DNA from: Sphaerosporella brunnea
Taxonomy: Eukaryota > Ascomycota > Pezizomycetes > Pezizales > Pyronemataceae
Assembly: GCA_008704415.1 (NCBI GenBank)
Contig: VXIS01000021.1
Coordinates: 1 to 64,000 of the forward strand
Length of the DNA: 64,000 nucleotides
Direction of reading: 5' to 3'
Under the pieces are notes generated by a model, which saw nothing but the letters and a program-made list of their open reading frames with translations, ran no database searches and was not told where the DNA came from. The position numbers and the translations under genes are program-made. This document shows positions 1-12,094 of the stretch, piece by piece. Position 1 is the first letter of the stretch; each line of letters starts with the position of its first letter.

Positions 1-500
1 CAAAAGGCGTCTCCGTATTTCTGCTCTGTCGTTCAGGAATGCCGCCGTTTTGCTTATGTACTGAGATTTCCAAACGGGCCCGTACTGTAATCGTGAATAT
101 GTTAAACTGGGTATCATGGAACTTCTGAGTCACCCGTAAAGTTTCCATGTGGATGCACTAGAAGGTGCTAGCACTATAAATATCTTCTTACTGAAATGGT
201 GGACGTGCAAAATTACGATGTTGCTCTTTTTACGAGCGGATCAAAGCTTGTAAGTGTGGGAAGCCTAAAACCCTGTTGGATGCTCACCGTGTACTTAATG
301 CACATGCCAGAGCCACTTATGAAGCTGCCAGGTACCCCCAGTAGATATTGGTCGTCCAATCACTATCTGGTCACTGGCAACGTGGATTTGCCGATTTACA
401 ATTTTGCAGTTGTTCGGAGCGGATGAAGGCTGGTGACTGCCGGCTGCCGGAAATCGCCCTGGAAGCTCTCCATTGGCATGATAAACATGCCTGAATGACC
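1..500. repeat. Long direct repeat, left copy, non-satellite part
   Basis: This stretch recurs at about 6180-6680 with the same order and orientation at an offset near 6177. Shared blocks include TCTCCGTATTTCTGCTCTG, CACCCGTAAAGTTTCCATG and a CTATAAATATCTT box (173-185 here, about 6352-6364 in the other copy). The left copy runs off the window edge. It leads straight into an ATGATT minisatellite, as does the other copy, so the repeat unit covers both parts. No long terminal repeat boundaries or coding sequence could be placed. It could be the end of a large retroelement or a segmental duplication. Confidence 0.75.
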
Positions 501-504
501 TGTT

Positions 505-1012
505 AAGTTGTAATGATTGTCAGGATTGCAATGATTCTGATGATTGTAATGATTTTGATGATTGTGATAATTCTGATGATTGCACTGATTGTAATGATGG
601 CCATGATTTTGAGAATTGTAGTGTAACGATTGGACGAATTCCGATCATTTTGCTGATTCCAATGATTGCTATGATTTTGATAATTGTCATGATTGCGCTG
701 ATTCCGATGATTGTGATGATGCTGATGAGCCTAATGATTATGATTATTGTGATAATTCTGATGATTACTATGATTGCCATAATTGGGATATTTGTAATGA
801 TTGTAGTAATTGCGCTAATTGGCACGTTGCAACGATTGTCATGATTATCATGATTCTAATGATTCTGATGATTATGATGATTTTGATGATTATGATGATT
901 GTGGTGATTGTAATGATTGTAATGACTACAATAATTCTGCCTATTGTAGTGGTTGTTATGGCTGAAACGGTTCCCTTGCTTGTAATGATTTTGATGATTG
1001 CGATAATTGTAA
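505..1012. repeat. ATGATT-type minisatellite, left copy
   Basis: About 500 bp is built almost only from variants of ATGATT, GATGATT and TGTAATGATT. It is low in G+C and has no fixed period longer than about 9-12 bp. The simple composition leaves stop-free frames of Ile/Met on both strands, which are not genes. The same satellite occurs at 6683-7235. Confidence 0.9.
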
Positions 1013-1548
1013 CGGGGGGGGTCGGTTGTTGACTGACCAGGCCCAAGGGACTCATATGAGTAAGAGTTGTCCATTGATGTCGAGGATCAGGGTCGAGAAT
1101 CAGATACGTAGGTTGAGACGTGACGAGCATGTGGTTCCAGACAGGATTCGAGGATTGTGGGGTTCCGCGCACGGAACAAGGTATGAGGAGGTGAAGAAAG
1201 ATTAAATATTCGGATTGCAATACAAACTGGAGAAAAGTGAGAAAGAAAGATAACAAAAGCAAAACCAAGCCCTTTATATATGTAACCCGTTACGTAACCC
1301 ACAACCCTGAATGTGACTTAGTACTAACCCACAGCATCTCCACATCTAACTAGACTTTGCGCCGTGATACTATTCCCCTTCTTATGGCTCAGTTCCAAAG
1401 GAGCTCAATTGTTTTCAAGAAGCGGCCCCGGTTTGTCAGAGCCCAGGTTGTGGAAACAATCCATAGCTTCTAGACTGTTGACAAGCTGGGCTGGCCATTA
1501 TTTAGGTTTATCATAGGCGTTCCACTTCACCAGGCATTGCAGGTTTTG
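1013..1548. other. Stretch without recognised gene, 3' flank of gypsy remnant
   Basis: No coding region is recognised. On the minus strand, downstream of the gypsy integrase remnant, the sequence is pyrimidine-rich (about 1195-1275) and may be part of a decayed retroelement 3' end, but no LTR boundary or second copy was found. Confidence 0.4.
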
Positions 1549-2990
1549 TCATTGTTTGTGTAATCGCAAGTCGAGGATCTGATTCACAAACGATTGTCCT
1601 TCACCATCAATCTCCACTAGGGGAGGCGGGTCTTGTTCTTGTCCAGGATATGAATTGTTGGCTGCTGGCTTCAACAGAGAGACATGAAAAACGGGGTGAA
1701 CGTGCATATCGTCGTGGAGTTGGAGGCAATAGGCGTAGGCCGAGATTGTTTTCTGCGATTTCGAATGGTCCATCACGTTTATTATACAACTTGCTGGCTA
1801 GTCCATCAATCTTTCCATTGCGAGCGTCAAGCCATACTCTGTCGCAGACCTGATAGTCTGGAGTCGGTATGCGGTGCTAATCTGCATTGTCCTGGTACGT
1901 CATCTGGGCTCCAAAGAGCTGGGTGCGTAGATGTGAGTGTATTTCTGACAGGATGCGGGCAGTGGTCAAAGGTCTTTTGTCATCAAGGTTGTTGGCGGCA
2001 AGGGGGAACAAGTCAAACTGACAGCGTGGGTCAAATCCTCTGGTGGCGAACAATGGTAACACTCCATGAGCCTTCAATGCATAGTTGTCTGTCCCAAACT
2101 CGGCCAAAGGTAGCCATTCCTCCCTGTCATCTTGAACGTAGTCAATATTCCCTTGCAGACACAGCTTGAAAATGAAGTTGATTCGCTCAGTTTGATTATC
2201 AGTTTAGGGCTGCAATCCCGTTGAAAGCCAACGCTCGATGCCATGTCTCCTACAGTGTTTTTCCAAAAACTCGGACGTACATTGAAGTTCTCAATCTCAA
2301 ACTATGGTCAGGGGTAGGCTTTGGAGTCTGAACACCTGTTCAATGAAGAGGTCGCCCAATCCTGCTGCGTTGATATTGGTGCTGCAAGGAATCAGGAGAC
2401 AATCCTTTGTGATGCGGTCCACTACTACCCAGATGGTGTGGAAACCAGGCAAGTACGCGAGTCCGGAGACGAAATCCATCGATATGTTTTGCCAAGGAAA
2501 CTCTGGCATTGGAAGGAGGGGTAGGATGTGGTAGGCTGTGTGTTGACAGGACTGTGATTGTTGAGATGTATTGTAGTTCTGCACATATTGCTCCACATCG
2601 TGTCACATTTTTGGCCAGTAGGAGGACCGGCAAATGAATTCCACAGTTTTATATCTTCCTAGATGACTGGCAACGGTGGTGTCGTGGTGTTGTTGTATCA
2701 AGTGCAGCTGTAGAGGTTCACGTACGGCTACCCAAAGCCTGATTCTGTAGGTGAGGTGTCTTCTTCTTGATCACATTCAGCCATCGTCTTTTGGCGAATG
2801 TGACGGACAGCCTCTCGTAATTTGCAAAAAACGTCAGACGGAAAGGGGTCTGCATCATAGGGTTCACAGAAAATGCATGCAAGCGTTACTGCTTTGTCTG
2901 CTGGGGGTTGCGGAACGTCAACAGAAATTAGGTGTGGTGGTCTTGCGGGTCCGTCAGTGAGAAGGTGGACGATTTGATGGAGCTTTATGA
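1549..2990 (-). pseudogene. Ty3/gypsy retrotransposon integrase remnant
   Basis: Reading leftward on the minus strand, the pieces follow the order of a Ty3/gypsy integrase. First comes an HHCC-like linker with YWPKM and EQYVQNY (about 2690-2560). The core follows with PWQNISMDFVSGL and WVVVDRITK (about 2530-2390). Next are the TERIN block carrying the catalytic Glu (about 2200-2175) and AEFGTDNYAL with the FATRGFDPR segment (about 2107-2000). The C-terminal part ends in HPVFHVSLLKP (about 1690-1640). Several stops and frameshifts separate the blocks, so it is dead. Reverse transcriptase is missing. The region 2700-2990 is probably the decayed linker upstream of the integrase. Confidence 0.85.
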
Positions 2991-3290
2991 TTTATAAAAA
3001 TTTTTTTCATCCCCCTGCTTAGGCAGATCTCCAAATGTGCGTGTCACTGAGTTGGGCTTTCCACCTAACGTTCTAGGCCGGAAAACAATCTTGAAATTCC
3101 TTTCGCAACCCAGACTTTTCATAGTTCGCTCGCTCACTGACGCTTAGTCTAGTGCAAGACTGGAGCGATATCCGCAGGGTCCTCGCCCAACACCCGCGCG
3201 GCGCTAGTGACCGTGTAGCCTCACTGTGCAAAACAAATCAACCCCGACTCCAAACCCTAGCAGCGAGTATACACCCCCTGTGTTGCGTGA
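2991..3290. other. Unannotated spacer
   Basis: No gene or repeat recognised. A short A/T run (2995-3008) follows the gypsy remnant. Confidence 0.4.
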
Positions 3291-3292
3291 CT

Positions 3293-3520
3293 GCCATTCA
3301 TCGCAGCCAGTGAAGCCAGCTATCGTAGCCAGTATACACCCGGGTGTTACGTGACCGCCATCCATCGCAGCGAGTGAAGCCAGCTATCGCAGCCAGCCTC
3401 AGTACCGTGACGCAGCCAGCATCACCAGCGTGACACCAGCAATCACAGCCAGAGTCCGCAGCCAGCCATCGCAGCCAGCCTCCGCAGCCAGCCTGCTCAG
3501 CCATCGCAGCCAGTATAAAC
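3293..3520. repeat. GCAGCCA-rich minisatellite
   Basis: Repeats of CATCGCAGCCAG, with variants such as AGTGAAGCCAGCTATCGCAG and CCTCCGCAGCCAG, fill the interval. Open frames across it on both strands are Trp/Gly/Cys- or Ser/Gln-rich by-products of the repeat. Confidence 0.8.
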
Positions 3521-3984
3521 CTGTGTTGCACGAGTCAGTGCAGGCAGTGAGTCCACACACTCCTGGAGCGGGCTTATCGTCAGGTGCTAACGAGGATCAG
3601 CAAGACAGGCTTCACCCACCACAAATTGACCCACCACAAACAACCATACACTGTTACTACCTGACAGAACCCCTAGGGCGAGGGACTGGTGCTTGAAAAC
3701 ACCTGAGGCGGTAAAACAAGCTTGCTTGCGAGCGGTTTTTCCATAGTCTCCCCAGCGCGGGCTTGCCTGCCGGTCAGACCCTCAACCGGTGTTTTCACCG
3801 GCATGTTTTCAAGTACCGGTAGGAGGAGGAGAGGTGCGGCAAGTTGTGGTGAAGAGGTAAGGACACAGCCCCCGCTCCCAACAGCTATTAATGCTGCCAT
3901 ATGGCGACTTTTCAATGTTGGAGAAGCAAAATACAGGGGAAAATGCTGCCAAATTTTTTATAGGTGCTAATTGCAAATTTAGGA

Positions 3985-4190
3985 ACGGAAAAGAGGACCC
4001 CCGAAGAACACCAAGCACCCCGAAGGAGCTGTCAGGACCCGGAAGGAGCCACCAGGACCCCGAATAAACCTGAAGGACACCGAAGGAGCTGTCAGGAGCA
4101 GGAAGGAACGCAAAGGACCCGGAAGGAACCTCCAACACCCGGAAGGAACCCTAAGGACCACCAAGCACCAGAAAGAATACCTGATAGACG
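3985..4190. repeat. GGACCCGGAAGGA minisatellite
   Basis: Imperfect tandem units of about 18-20 bp built on GGACCCGGAAGGAACC and CACCGAAGGAGCTGTCAGGA. Open frames through the array give repetitive peptides on both strands and are not treated as genes. Confidence 0.8.
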
Positions 4191-4563
4191 AAAATTCCTG
4201 CCAGGATACATGTTGTTGCTGTGAACAGGTAAGCACACAACCAGAGGACATGCTGCCAATGTTTTTCTAGATGCTAATGATATGTCCAAAAGATCCGGAA
4301 ATACTCAGTATCCTCGTCCAAACACCGCAGAACACACAGAAGCAACCCTGTGACATGACTTTGATCGCTGGTTACCTGCAACGTCGTCACCTGCAATGTC
4401 CGAACACCAGTCAGAATCCCCATCATATATCCCATTTGAGTTTCTGGCACAGCATCCAGCCAATCCCGTCCATGCGATAGACACTAGAAAGGCAGAATAT
4501 GGGCCCGACGCCCTGCAAGAGAAACCAGGCTCCACTACGAATGAGTGACAACGGCTAGTATAG

Positions 4564-5890
4564 GTGCCACCCTCCAATTTGACCGACACTGGGTACTGGG
4601 AAGCACATACTGCAAGTGAAATACAAAAACTGGAGCAAGAGCAAAAGGAAAAACAATTGAACCCTCAACAGTCTACGCCGCCAGTACCGAAAAAGAAGAA
4701 AAAATCAAAGAGAAGGAAAGTCCGAGAGAGTGTGGACTATGAAATCCAAGATGAAAGCCACACGGTAAATAGGGATCCAAACATTGGTACGAGCAACCTA
4801 TCAATCGCTGAAGCTATGCAACCCAACAGTGTCAACAGGGTCAAAAAGTGTACTGAAAGGTTGGGTTTTAAAGGAAAGATACCACCGCATATTCTGGAAT
4901 ATGTGCAAACCCCCTATGCACACACTGAACCCACGTTTATAAGAAATCTGGAGCCAGTGGCAGATCAACCAAGGACACCAGCAAGCCAAACCCTCCCATA
5001 CCCCTATCCCTGGCCGGACATTTATCTGGCTGCCGATCGAGATGGTTTTCAAGGCGAGCTGAACACCAACACCTTCACATTGAAAGGCAGAGAAAAAATA
5101 TTCGACGGCTTTTTTGATATTACCAAAAACCAAGCAGAACTCAGGGAATGTGCTAGGCAGGCTGGCCGGGAGTCATGGCGGTTTACAGGAAAAGAAAAAA
5201 TTGTGGAAGTTTTTTTTAATGTCGACCTGGACAAGGAAAAGGGGTCACTGCAAGGGACACCAATGGAACAAGCATAGAGGATTTGAAGAGTTACCGTCCG
5301 AGAAGAGCTACCTTGCCGTCGACAAGAATCTCAAACCAATTGTAGCCTTCTACCACGATGCCTATGAAAGGGCATAGGGTAAAGACCATGGACGATACAT
5401 TGTCAAGATGACGACTGAAAACATAGACAAGGTCGCTCGTTTTGTGAAGCCACGACAGCCACTAGACTTTCGGCGCCATCCTGGCTATCAAGCTTGGTTT
5501 GAAGAGGAGGAAAACCAGCAGTTCAGCTGGGCCAGTGGTCCTGATGCACGGTCCGGAATTTACTACTTTGGACTCAAGAGAGAGCAAGAACATGCCAGTC
5601 TCAAAGCTGGCCTCACTAAGCACCTTCAAGGAGATGGCATGTACAGGGTAAGCTTGAATCGAAACTTGCGGGTGTGGTGTGGAAACATCACCCAAACACT
5701 GGATGCTTGTTTTACAGGAGTGGATAGGAAGTTGCGAGATGCATACAGGCAAACATTTGCAGCAATGAAAAATGTGGGGGATCGGATAGCTGCTCAAACC
5801 TTTGATGAGGAACTCTTTGCCTATCGAGTCGTCAGGAGGGGGGGGCAGGTGGCGACGTTTTTGGGTGAATTTGGTCACACGGGTAGATAG
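4564..5890 (+). pseudogene. Broken gene for an unknown lysine-rich protein
   Basis: I do not recognise this protein. The first frame (4564-5277) has a basic stretch PKKKKKSKRRK near residues 45-55, possibly a nuclear signal, and two similar segments, KGREKIFDGFFDI and TGKEKIVEVFFNV. The reading then shifts frame near 5250, passes an in-frame TAG at 5375-5377 and continues as 5408-5890. That part has natural composition (GYQAWFEEEE, SGIYYFGLKR, FDEELFAYRVV) and ends soon after. An unseen intron could explain the frame change but not the TAG, so decay is more likely. No catalytic motif is visible. Confidence 0.5.
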
Positions 5891-6014
5891 ATTCACAGGG
5901 CTTCACTCTTGGCCGCAGGGACTAGCGTTGCGTCATTTTTGTGCGTTATAACAGCCAGGGTCTGTTCCAGAGCCTCGTGGGCTGCCACCCGCCAGACGAA
6001 TGGGCACGAGGCAA

Positions 6015-6052
6015 ATGATTGTGATAATGCTAATGATTGTAATGCTTGTCAG
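6015..6052. repeat. Short ATGATT satellite island
   Basis: A small patch of the same ATGATTGTGATAATG-type satellite lies ahead of the right-hand direct repeat. Confidence 0.6.
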
Positions 6053-6179
6053 GTGATGGCGCCGGGTTGATGACCATACCGAGAGAAACGGACCTTGCGA
6101 GGTCGGTTTCAATGTTTGAGTTCAAAGGCTCACAGTTCCTGTTCTGTTCTCATTTTCAAGATGGACACCGAGGTCACAC

Positions 6180-6680
6180 AAACGGTGTCTCCGTATTTCT
6201 GCTCTGTCGTTGAGGAATGCGGCCGTGTTGCTTATGTACTGAGCTTTCCAAACAGGCCTGTACTGTAATTGTTAATATGTCAAACTGGGTATCATAGAAC
6301 CTCTGAGTCACCCGTAAAGTTTCCATGTGGATGCAGTAGAAGGTGCTTGCCCTATAAATATCTTCCTAATGAAATGGTGGACGTGCAAAATTACGATGTT
6401 GCACTTTTTACAAGGGGATCAAAGCTTGTGAGTGCCCGCAGTTTAAAATCCTGTGGGATGTTCACCGTGTACCTGATGAACACACCGGAGCCACCCATGA
6501 AGCTGCCAGCTGCACGCGGTAGAAATTGACCGGCCAATCACTATCTGGTCACTGCCAACGTGAATTTACCCATTTACAATTTTGCACTTTTTCGGAGCTA
6601 ATGAAGGCTGATGACTGCCGGCTGCCGAAAATTACACTGCAGGTTCACTATTGGTATGATAGACCTGCCTGCATCACCCG
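6180..6680. repeat. Long direct repeat, right copy, non-satellite part
   Basis: Second copy of the block at 1-500 in the same orientation, with scattered substitutions and small indels. It again leads into the ATGATT minisatellite. The two copies bracket the gypsy remnant and the broken gene at 4564-5890. Confidence 0.75.
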
Positions 6681-6682
6681 TG

Positions 6683-7235
6683 AAGTTGTAATGATTGTAA
6701 TGATTGCAATGATTCTGATGATCATAATGATTTTGATGATTGCGATGATTCTAATAATTGTAATGATTGTAATGATGGCAAACTTTCTGATAATTGCAAT
6801 GATTGCAATGATCCCGATGATTCCGACGATTGTGATGCTTGCACTGATTGTGATGATGACGATGATTTTGGTGATTGTAGTGATTTTAAGGATTGAAACG
6901 CTTGTGATGATCCTCATGATTGTAAGAAGTCCGATGATTTTGATGATTGTGATAAGTTTAACGATTGTAATAATTGTTATCATTGCGATAATTCTGATTA
7001 TTATGATGATGCTGATAAGTATAATGATCATGATGAATGTGATAAGTCTGATGATTGCAATGATTGCAATGAGTGCAATGATTATAATGATTGTGATGAT
7101 TGCGATAATTTTCATGATTGCAACGATTGTAATGATTGTGATGATTCTGATAATTCTGATGCTGCTCATAATTTTGGTGAATGTAATGATTTTGATGATT
7201 GTGATGATTATAATGATTGTACTTGTCACGGCTCA
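6683..7235. repeat. ATGATT-type minisatellite, right copy
   Basis: About 550 bp of ATGATT, GATGATT and GTAATGATT variants, matching 505-1012 in type. Stop-free Ile/Met-rich frames on both strands are by-products of the repeat. Confidence 0.9.
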
Positions 7236-8479
7236 ACGTTAGATTAGGAAGTTGCATCTCTCCAGTAGGCTATGTTTGCCTACCACGCTTGCAATGCACA
7301 GCTGTCACGTGGACTGTATGAATAGGCTTTCGCTTTTGCTTTGTTGTTTGTTTTGTTTTCTCTTTACTGAACCTTCCTATATGAATCTTAGTACGCTGGT
7401 TCAGATCTGGTTCCTAGATTTCATACATTGCACTTCTTGTCATCTCTGGATCTTGTCTTGACCCCTTTTTCTGAATCTGTCTGTTACCTCTCTGTACACC
7501 GGTATCTTGTGCCCCTTCAGTCTGTTCCCGACGCTCTCTATTACACCTGGTTGAGTCAACCAAAGCCCATCCTGCTCGTTTGACCCCTTACTATACCATG
7601 ACCACCCATCACGATATCAGAAATCCCTCCGAGCTCTGTGTAGCAAGCAAAACTGCCGCATGATCATCTCCAAAACGATTCTCTCAAGAGGAGCACAACC
7701 AACCTCTGACAAATTTATCTATATAGCTCAACAACTCTTAGCCTTTGAGACACCTCCAAACGTGGAAGGGGAGCAGCACGAAACGGGTGACGAGCTGCAC
7801 ACCACCAGATTGAACCCGATGCCACCTGCACTATGCTCACGCCTGCCCAGAACCAGCTAAATCACGTACTGACTATCGTCACCGCCCATATGGGTGAGAA
7901 GTTCGAAGGTGGCCGCCAGTCAGGTGTGGTTTTCAATGTTCACACCTTCAACAGCAGTAAGCCTCGGAAGCTGAGGACTGGGACCCTGCAGCTCCGCAAC
8001 AAGCATCTTGCCCGGCCAGCCCGTGACCCAACCAAACAATAAAGCCTCGATGATGCCCTCAATTGCTTGACTGGGGCAGCTGTTAACCAGCTTCCCTGCA
8101 GGGCACTAGGCCCGCAAGGTGGCAGGGTTTTTCCTTTTGATCATGAGTTGCGGCAACTAATTACAAAACCTCAACGTGTGCAAATAACCTGTCACCTACC
8201 AGAGACTTTCTCGCGCTTCAGCAGCGATTGTAGTTGCATTGTTGAGTGCTGAAAAGGGTGGAACTGGCACACAGCCGAGACCTGAGGCGTGTACTCGAGT
8301 AATCATATCTAGTTAACCCAGAGGCGTGTAACTATCCCTGTTCGTTATTTTTTTTGGCAGTGAGTAAGTCTGTTTCATTGGCTGCAGTGACAAAATATAT
8401 ATATATATAATTTATAGAATTTAATCTCCATATATTGATGAATATATTTATAAAAAGACTATTTTTGAGGGACGAAAAG
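7236..8479. other. Unannotated region left of the copia element
   Basis: The interval 7320-7600 is pyrimidine-rich and resembles a fungal promoter or leader. Short frames at 7660-8042 have plausible composition but no recognisable domain. A (TA)n tract lies at about 8396-8411. The last five bases (8475-8479, AAAAG) are the left target-site duplication of the copia element. Confidence 0.4.
8475..8479. repeat. Target-site duplication, left (AAAAG)
   Basis: AAAAG directly precedes the left LTR and is repeated at 13765-13769 directly after the right LTR, the 5-bp duplication expected of Ty1/copia integration. Confidence 0.9.
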
Positions 8480-8713
8480 TGTTGGAATTGTCCGTTTGAG
8501 GAGAGCTTGAGAGGGAGAAAGATGGTGATGTAGAGCAAATTCTGCGATTAATTGATTGAACCAAAAAACTGAACTAGCTAGAAGAGCCGCCGGCTCGCTT
8601 ATCCCAGCCTCACTGGCTGTCACTCGGTCCTTCAGCCGCAGCAGCCTTCCATCGCCAATCTAGCTGAGCCATCAATCGAGCAAAGCCAACAAAAAGAAAC
8701 ACAGTTTTCAACA
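8480..8713 (-). repeat. 3' LTR of the copia element
   Basis: 234 bp starting TGTTGGAATTGTCCG and ending TTTTCAACA, matching 13530-13764 almost throughout. Confidence 0.95.
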
Positions 8714-8724
8714 CACCCCCTCCG
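8714..8724 (-). other. Polypurine tract of the copia element
   Basis: On the element's sense strand GGAGGGGGTG sits directly against the 3' LTR, the standard plus-strand priming site. Confidence 0.85.
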
Positions 8725-8869
8725 TGCGAGTAGGGTCCAGAAAAGCAACGAAATGAATGCACACTCACTTCCTGAATAAGATCCGATTCCCCGACAGCAT
8801 TTGTAAACCTCGTAACCGTAGAAAAGCGTTGTAGAGAGAAAAAACTACGGACATAGGAGCAAGAGTGCT

Positions 8870-11800
8870 GTCGCGTAACACTCCGTTGGGGGCTTACTCC
8901 TCCACTTGATCTATCTTCCAAAGTCCACACATTCTGAGATAGATCTTGGTGCCTGGCGGAAGGCAATGCCTTTGTCATGAGATCCGTGACGTTCTTGGCC
9001 GATTCGACGTAGCCAAACTTCACGTTTCCTTTCTCCTGCTCATCGTGTGAATAATGGAATTTGATCTCAATATACTTAGTCTTTCCTTTGACGATGGTGG
9101 AGTTGATGACCTTCAGAGCTCCCTAATTGTTGCGGAGGATCGGGATCGTTCCACGACTTCCTTGAGCCTCCTTGAGTAGTTGACCTAACCATAGTGCTTC
9201 TCTGGTTGCATTTGAGCAGGCGATATATTCGGCTTCCAGGGTTGATAGAGCTACTACTGCCTGACCTTTAGCATTCCAGCTAATAGAGGCATTACCTGTC
9301 ATGAAAACGAAGCCTCCGACGGATTTTCTCGTTTTCGAGTTTCCAGCCCAATCGGTGTCTGTATATCCCATCAAATTGTGATTGCCGTTGTACGGGAAGA
9401 AGAGACCGTGATTCTTCGTATGCTTTACGTATCGGAGTGCCCTTTTTGCTGCTGTGAGGTGCATTTGAAGAGGTTTCGTGTTATACTTGTTCAACACAGT
9501 GACGCCAAAGCTTATGTCGGGGCCCGTACCCAGCGTGGCATACATAAACGATCCAACCTTTGACTGGTAGACCTTGACGTTGTTGACTATCTTGTCTTCG
9601 CATTCTGAGTTGTTTAGATCCACATTGCTGTCCATCGGAGTGGCTGCGTTTCGAGCGGTGTGTAGGTTGAATCTCCTTAGGATGGTTAGTATGTAGTTAC
9701 TTTGACAAAGGGAAATGCCTGTGGCGTCGCGCTGGATCTCCAGCCCTAAGAATAGTTTGCCTGCTCCAAGATGGGTCATCATATATCGCCGACTCAGTTC
9801 TTCTTTCATCTTATCGCCGGAGGGCCCTGTTCCTTGATGTGAGCAATCAGCAAATCATCTACATATAGTAGAATGAGGGATTCTTCCATCAGATATTTGT
9901 TCCGATCGGCAATCGACTGGCCAAAGCCGCAAGATAGCAGAAAACTGTTTATGGATTCATACCAGAGGTGTGGAGCTTGCTTTAGACCGTATAGGGCCTT
10001 ACGAAGCTGAACGACTGTTGCTTTCGAGGATAGGTTGACAATAGCCATTCTTTTCGGTAGCTGCATGAAGACATTGTCTCGGTCAATCTTAGGATTGAGA
10101 AAGGCTGATTTGACATCCATGTGATCAAGCTTCTAACATTTGCGAGCTAAGAGTGCCAATAGGAGTCGAAGAGTGGCCAACTTTAAAACAGGAGCATAGG
10201 TTTCGTAGAAGTCAATTCCTTCGACTTGCTCATATCCTTTGATTACCAGGCGAGCCTTGAATTTGGTTGAGTGATTTAGGCCTATCTTTGTTCGAAACAC
10301 CCATTTGCGGCCAATAGATTTTACAACGTTGGAGCTCTCGCTGTTGACTTCTTCGAATGTATCGTTTTCTGTCAGTGAATCCCATTCTTCTTGCATAGCC
10401 TTTTTCCACTGTTCTTTGTAAGGACTGGCCATGGCTTGTTCATAGATTATCAGATCTGAATCATGATTGAGCAAGGGAAGCGATAACGCATCACCCCCTC
10501 GATTCGCTTGCTCTATTATTAAAGCATTTGCTTCCTGGCGAACGACTCGAGCTTCAAGTACATTTTCAGTATTGTCATCATATGATGTGAAGTCAATGGG
10601 ATCAGGTTCTTCTTCAGGATCCTTTTCATATCCATTTTGATACTCATCAAAGACCAAGTTCGAGCATTCGACGGCTGAGCCGTGAAAACCTCTGCAGAAG
10701 TCCCAAATCCGCCAGATTTTGGTTGTATCTTGTACGTAACCAAGTAACATGCAGGGCACACATCTCGGTGTGAATTTTGCTTTTCTCTTGTCTTTCGGGA
10801 TGTGTTTATACGCATGACATCCGAAACAACGAAGGGGGTCCAGTTTTGGCTTTCTGTCATGTAAACGCTCGTACGGCGACTTGTTTTCACAAGCTGCTGT
10901 CGGCGAACGGCTATGCAGATGGACTGCCGTTCTAACAGCTTCGGTCCAGAATCTCATCGGCACATCTGCATCAAGCATCATACATTGGCTTTTCGTATTG
11001 ACTGTGCGGATCATCCTTTCAGCTACGCCATTCTTGTGCTGAGTATATGGTGGAGATGGCTCATATTGGATTTCACATCGTGTTAGGACTTGCGTAAACT
11101 CTGCGTTGTTGTACTCGCCAGTACCGTTGTCACAACGAAAACGTTTCATTTTGTAACCTTTGGCTTCTATCGATTCCTTGAAGACTTTGGATTTTGCGGT
11201 GATCTCTGGGGCTCATTTTGTTACGAGGAACTGCACCTCTGTGTAGCGAGAAAAGTCATCGACGTAGGTGATATAGAATTATGCGCCGCCGATGCTTGTT
11301 TTTAAGGGCCCACAGAGATCTGAGTGAATGAATTCATATGGCTCCGTTGCTCGAGTCTGTGTCGATCGCTCGAATTTCTGGATTTGCTTTCCGAAGATAC
11401 AAACTTCGCACAGCTTGTTCTTGAAACCTCGCACTGAGCCAAGGAGTTCTCTCAGAGATACATGATTCAGATGGGCCAGACGTCTGTGCCACATTTCCGC
11501 AGTCGAGAATTTCGACTCTAAGCTCTTCTGGGGCAGTTGATACTTGTCTTTTTCAGGTGGCCTGATTACGTGTTTGCGTTTGTGTTTTTCGAGTTTTTGA
11601 GAGGTTGTGATCTTTCCGAATCTTGTAGTGACAAGGGCGACTTGATCCGCGTCGATCCGATGAATCCCATCTTTCTCATATGCTACGAAGAGAGGCGTAT
11701 GAGTCTGATTGGTGACTGTGGCCTTTCCACCGAAGAGAATGCAGTTGCATCCATCTTTGTCCAATTGTGATACTGATATCAATGATAGCCTGAATTCGGG

Positions 11801-12094
11801 CACATATAGTGCATGCAGTGGTATTTCGTTAAGATATGCGGTTCCAGCACAATTCGATGATATTTCAGAATCGTCGCCGAGTTTGATAGTGTAATTGACA
11901 GTTGTAAGAGAAGACGGTACGAAACAACCGATATTGTGGCACATGTGAATCGAAGCCCTGGAGTCAATGACCCAGGTAATAGGCTTTTCGGTAGAGAACA
12001 ATGCAGTGGATACAGAAGTACATGTTGACTTAGATGGTGCTGTTGTATGATCCTTGATAGACAATAGGGCCTTCGAACCTGAAGATGTTGCCAC
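8870..12094 (-). pseudogene. pol: copia pol: protease, integrase, reverse transcriptase, RNase H
   Basis: From the right: protease with WVIDSRASIHMC (about 11965-11930), where the usual catalytic DSG reads DSR. A GAG-pre-integrase domain follows with WHRRLAHLNH and CEVCIFGKQ (about 11500-11380). Integrase carries HSDLCGP, RCDNGTGEY and GVAERMIRTVN as its three acidic blocks (about 11320-11000). Reverse transcriptase has KWVFRTK, DVKSAFLN, LYGLKQAPHLWY and the catalytic LLYVDDLLIA (10350-9850). RNase H has YTDTDWAGN and STLEAEYIA (9370-9200) and ends in DLMTKALP (about 8970). Stops lie just after 11279, near 11200, near 10130 and at 9123, and a frameshift near 9806 separates the palm from the connection domain. 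It cannot make an active polyprotein. Confidence 0.95.

Noticed and set aside
520..1268. Ile/Met-rich open frames on both strands (also 6526-7257)
   Set aside because: They follow the ATGATT satellite exactly and exist on both strands at once; composition comes from the repeat.
4564..5890. TET/JBP-type dioxygenase carried by a DNA transposon
   Set aside because: Considered because such genes occur in basidiomycete transposons, but no HxD metal motif or partner transposase is visible.
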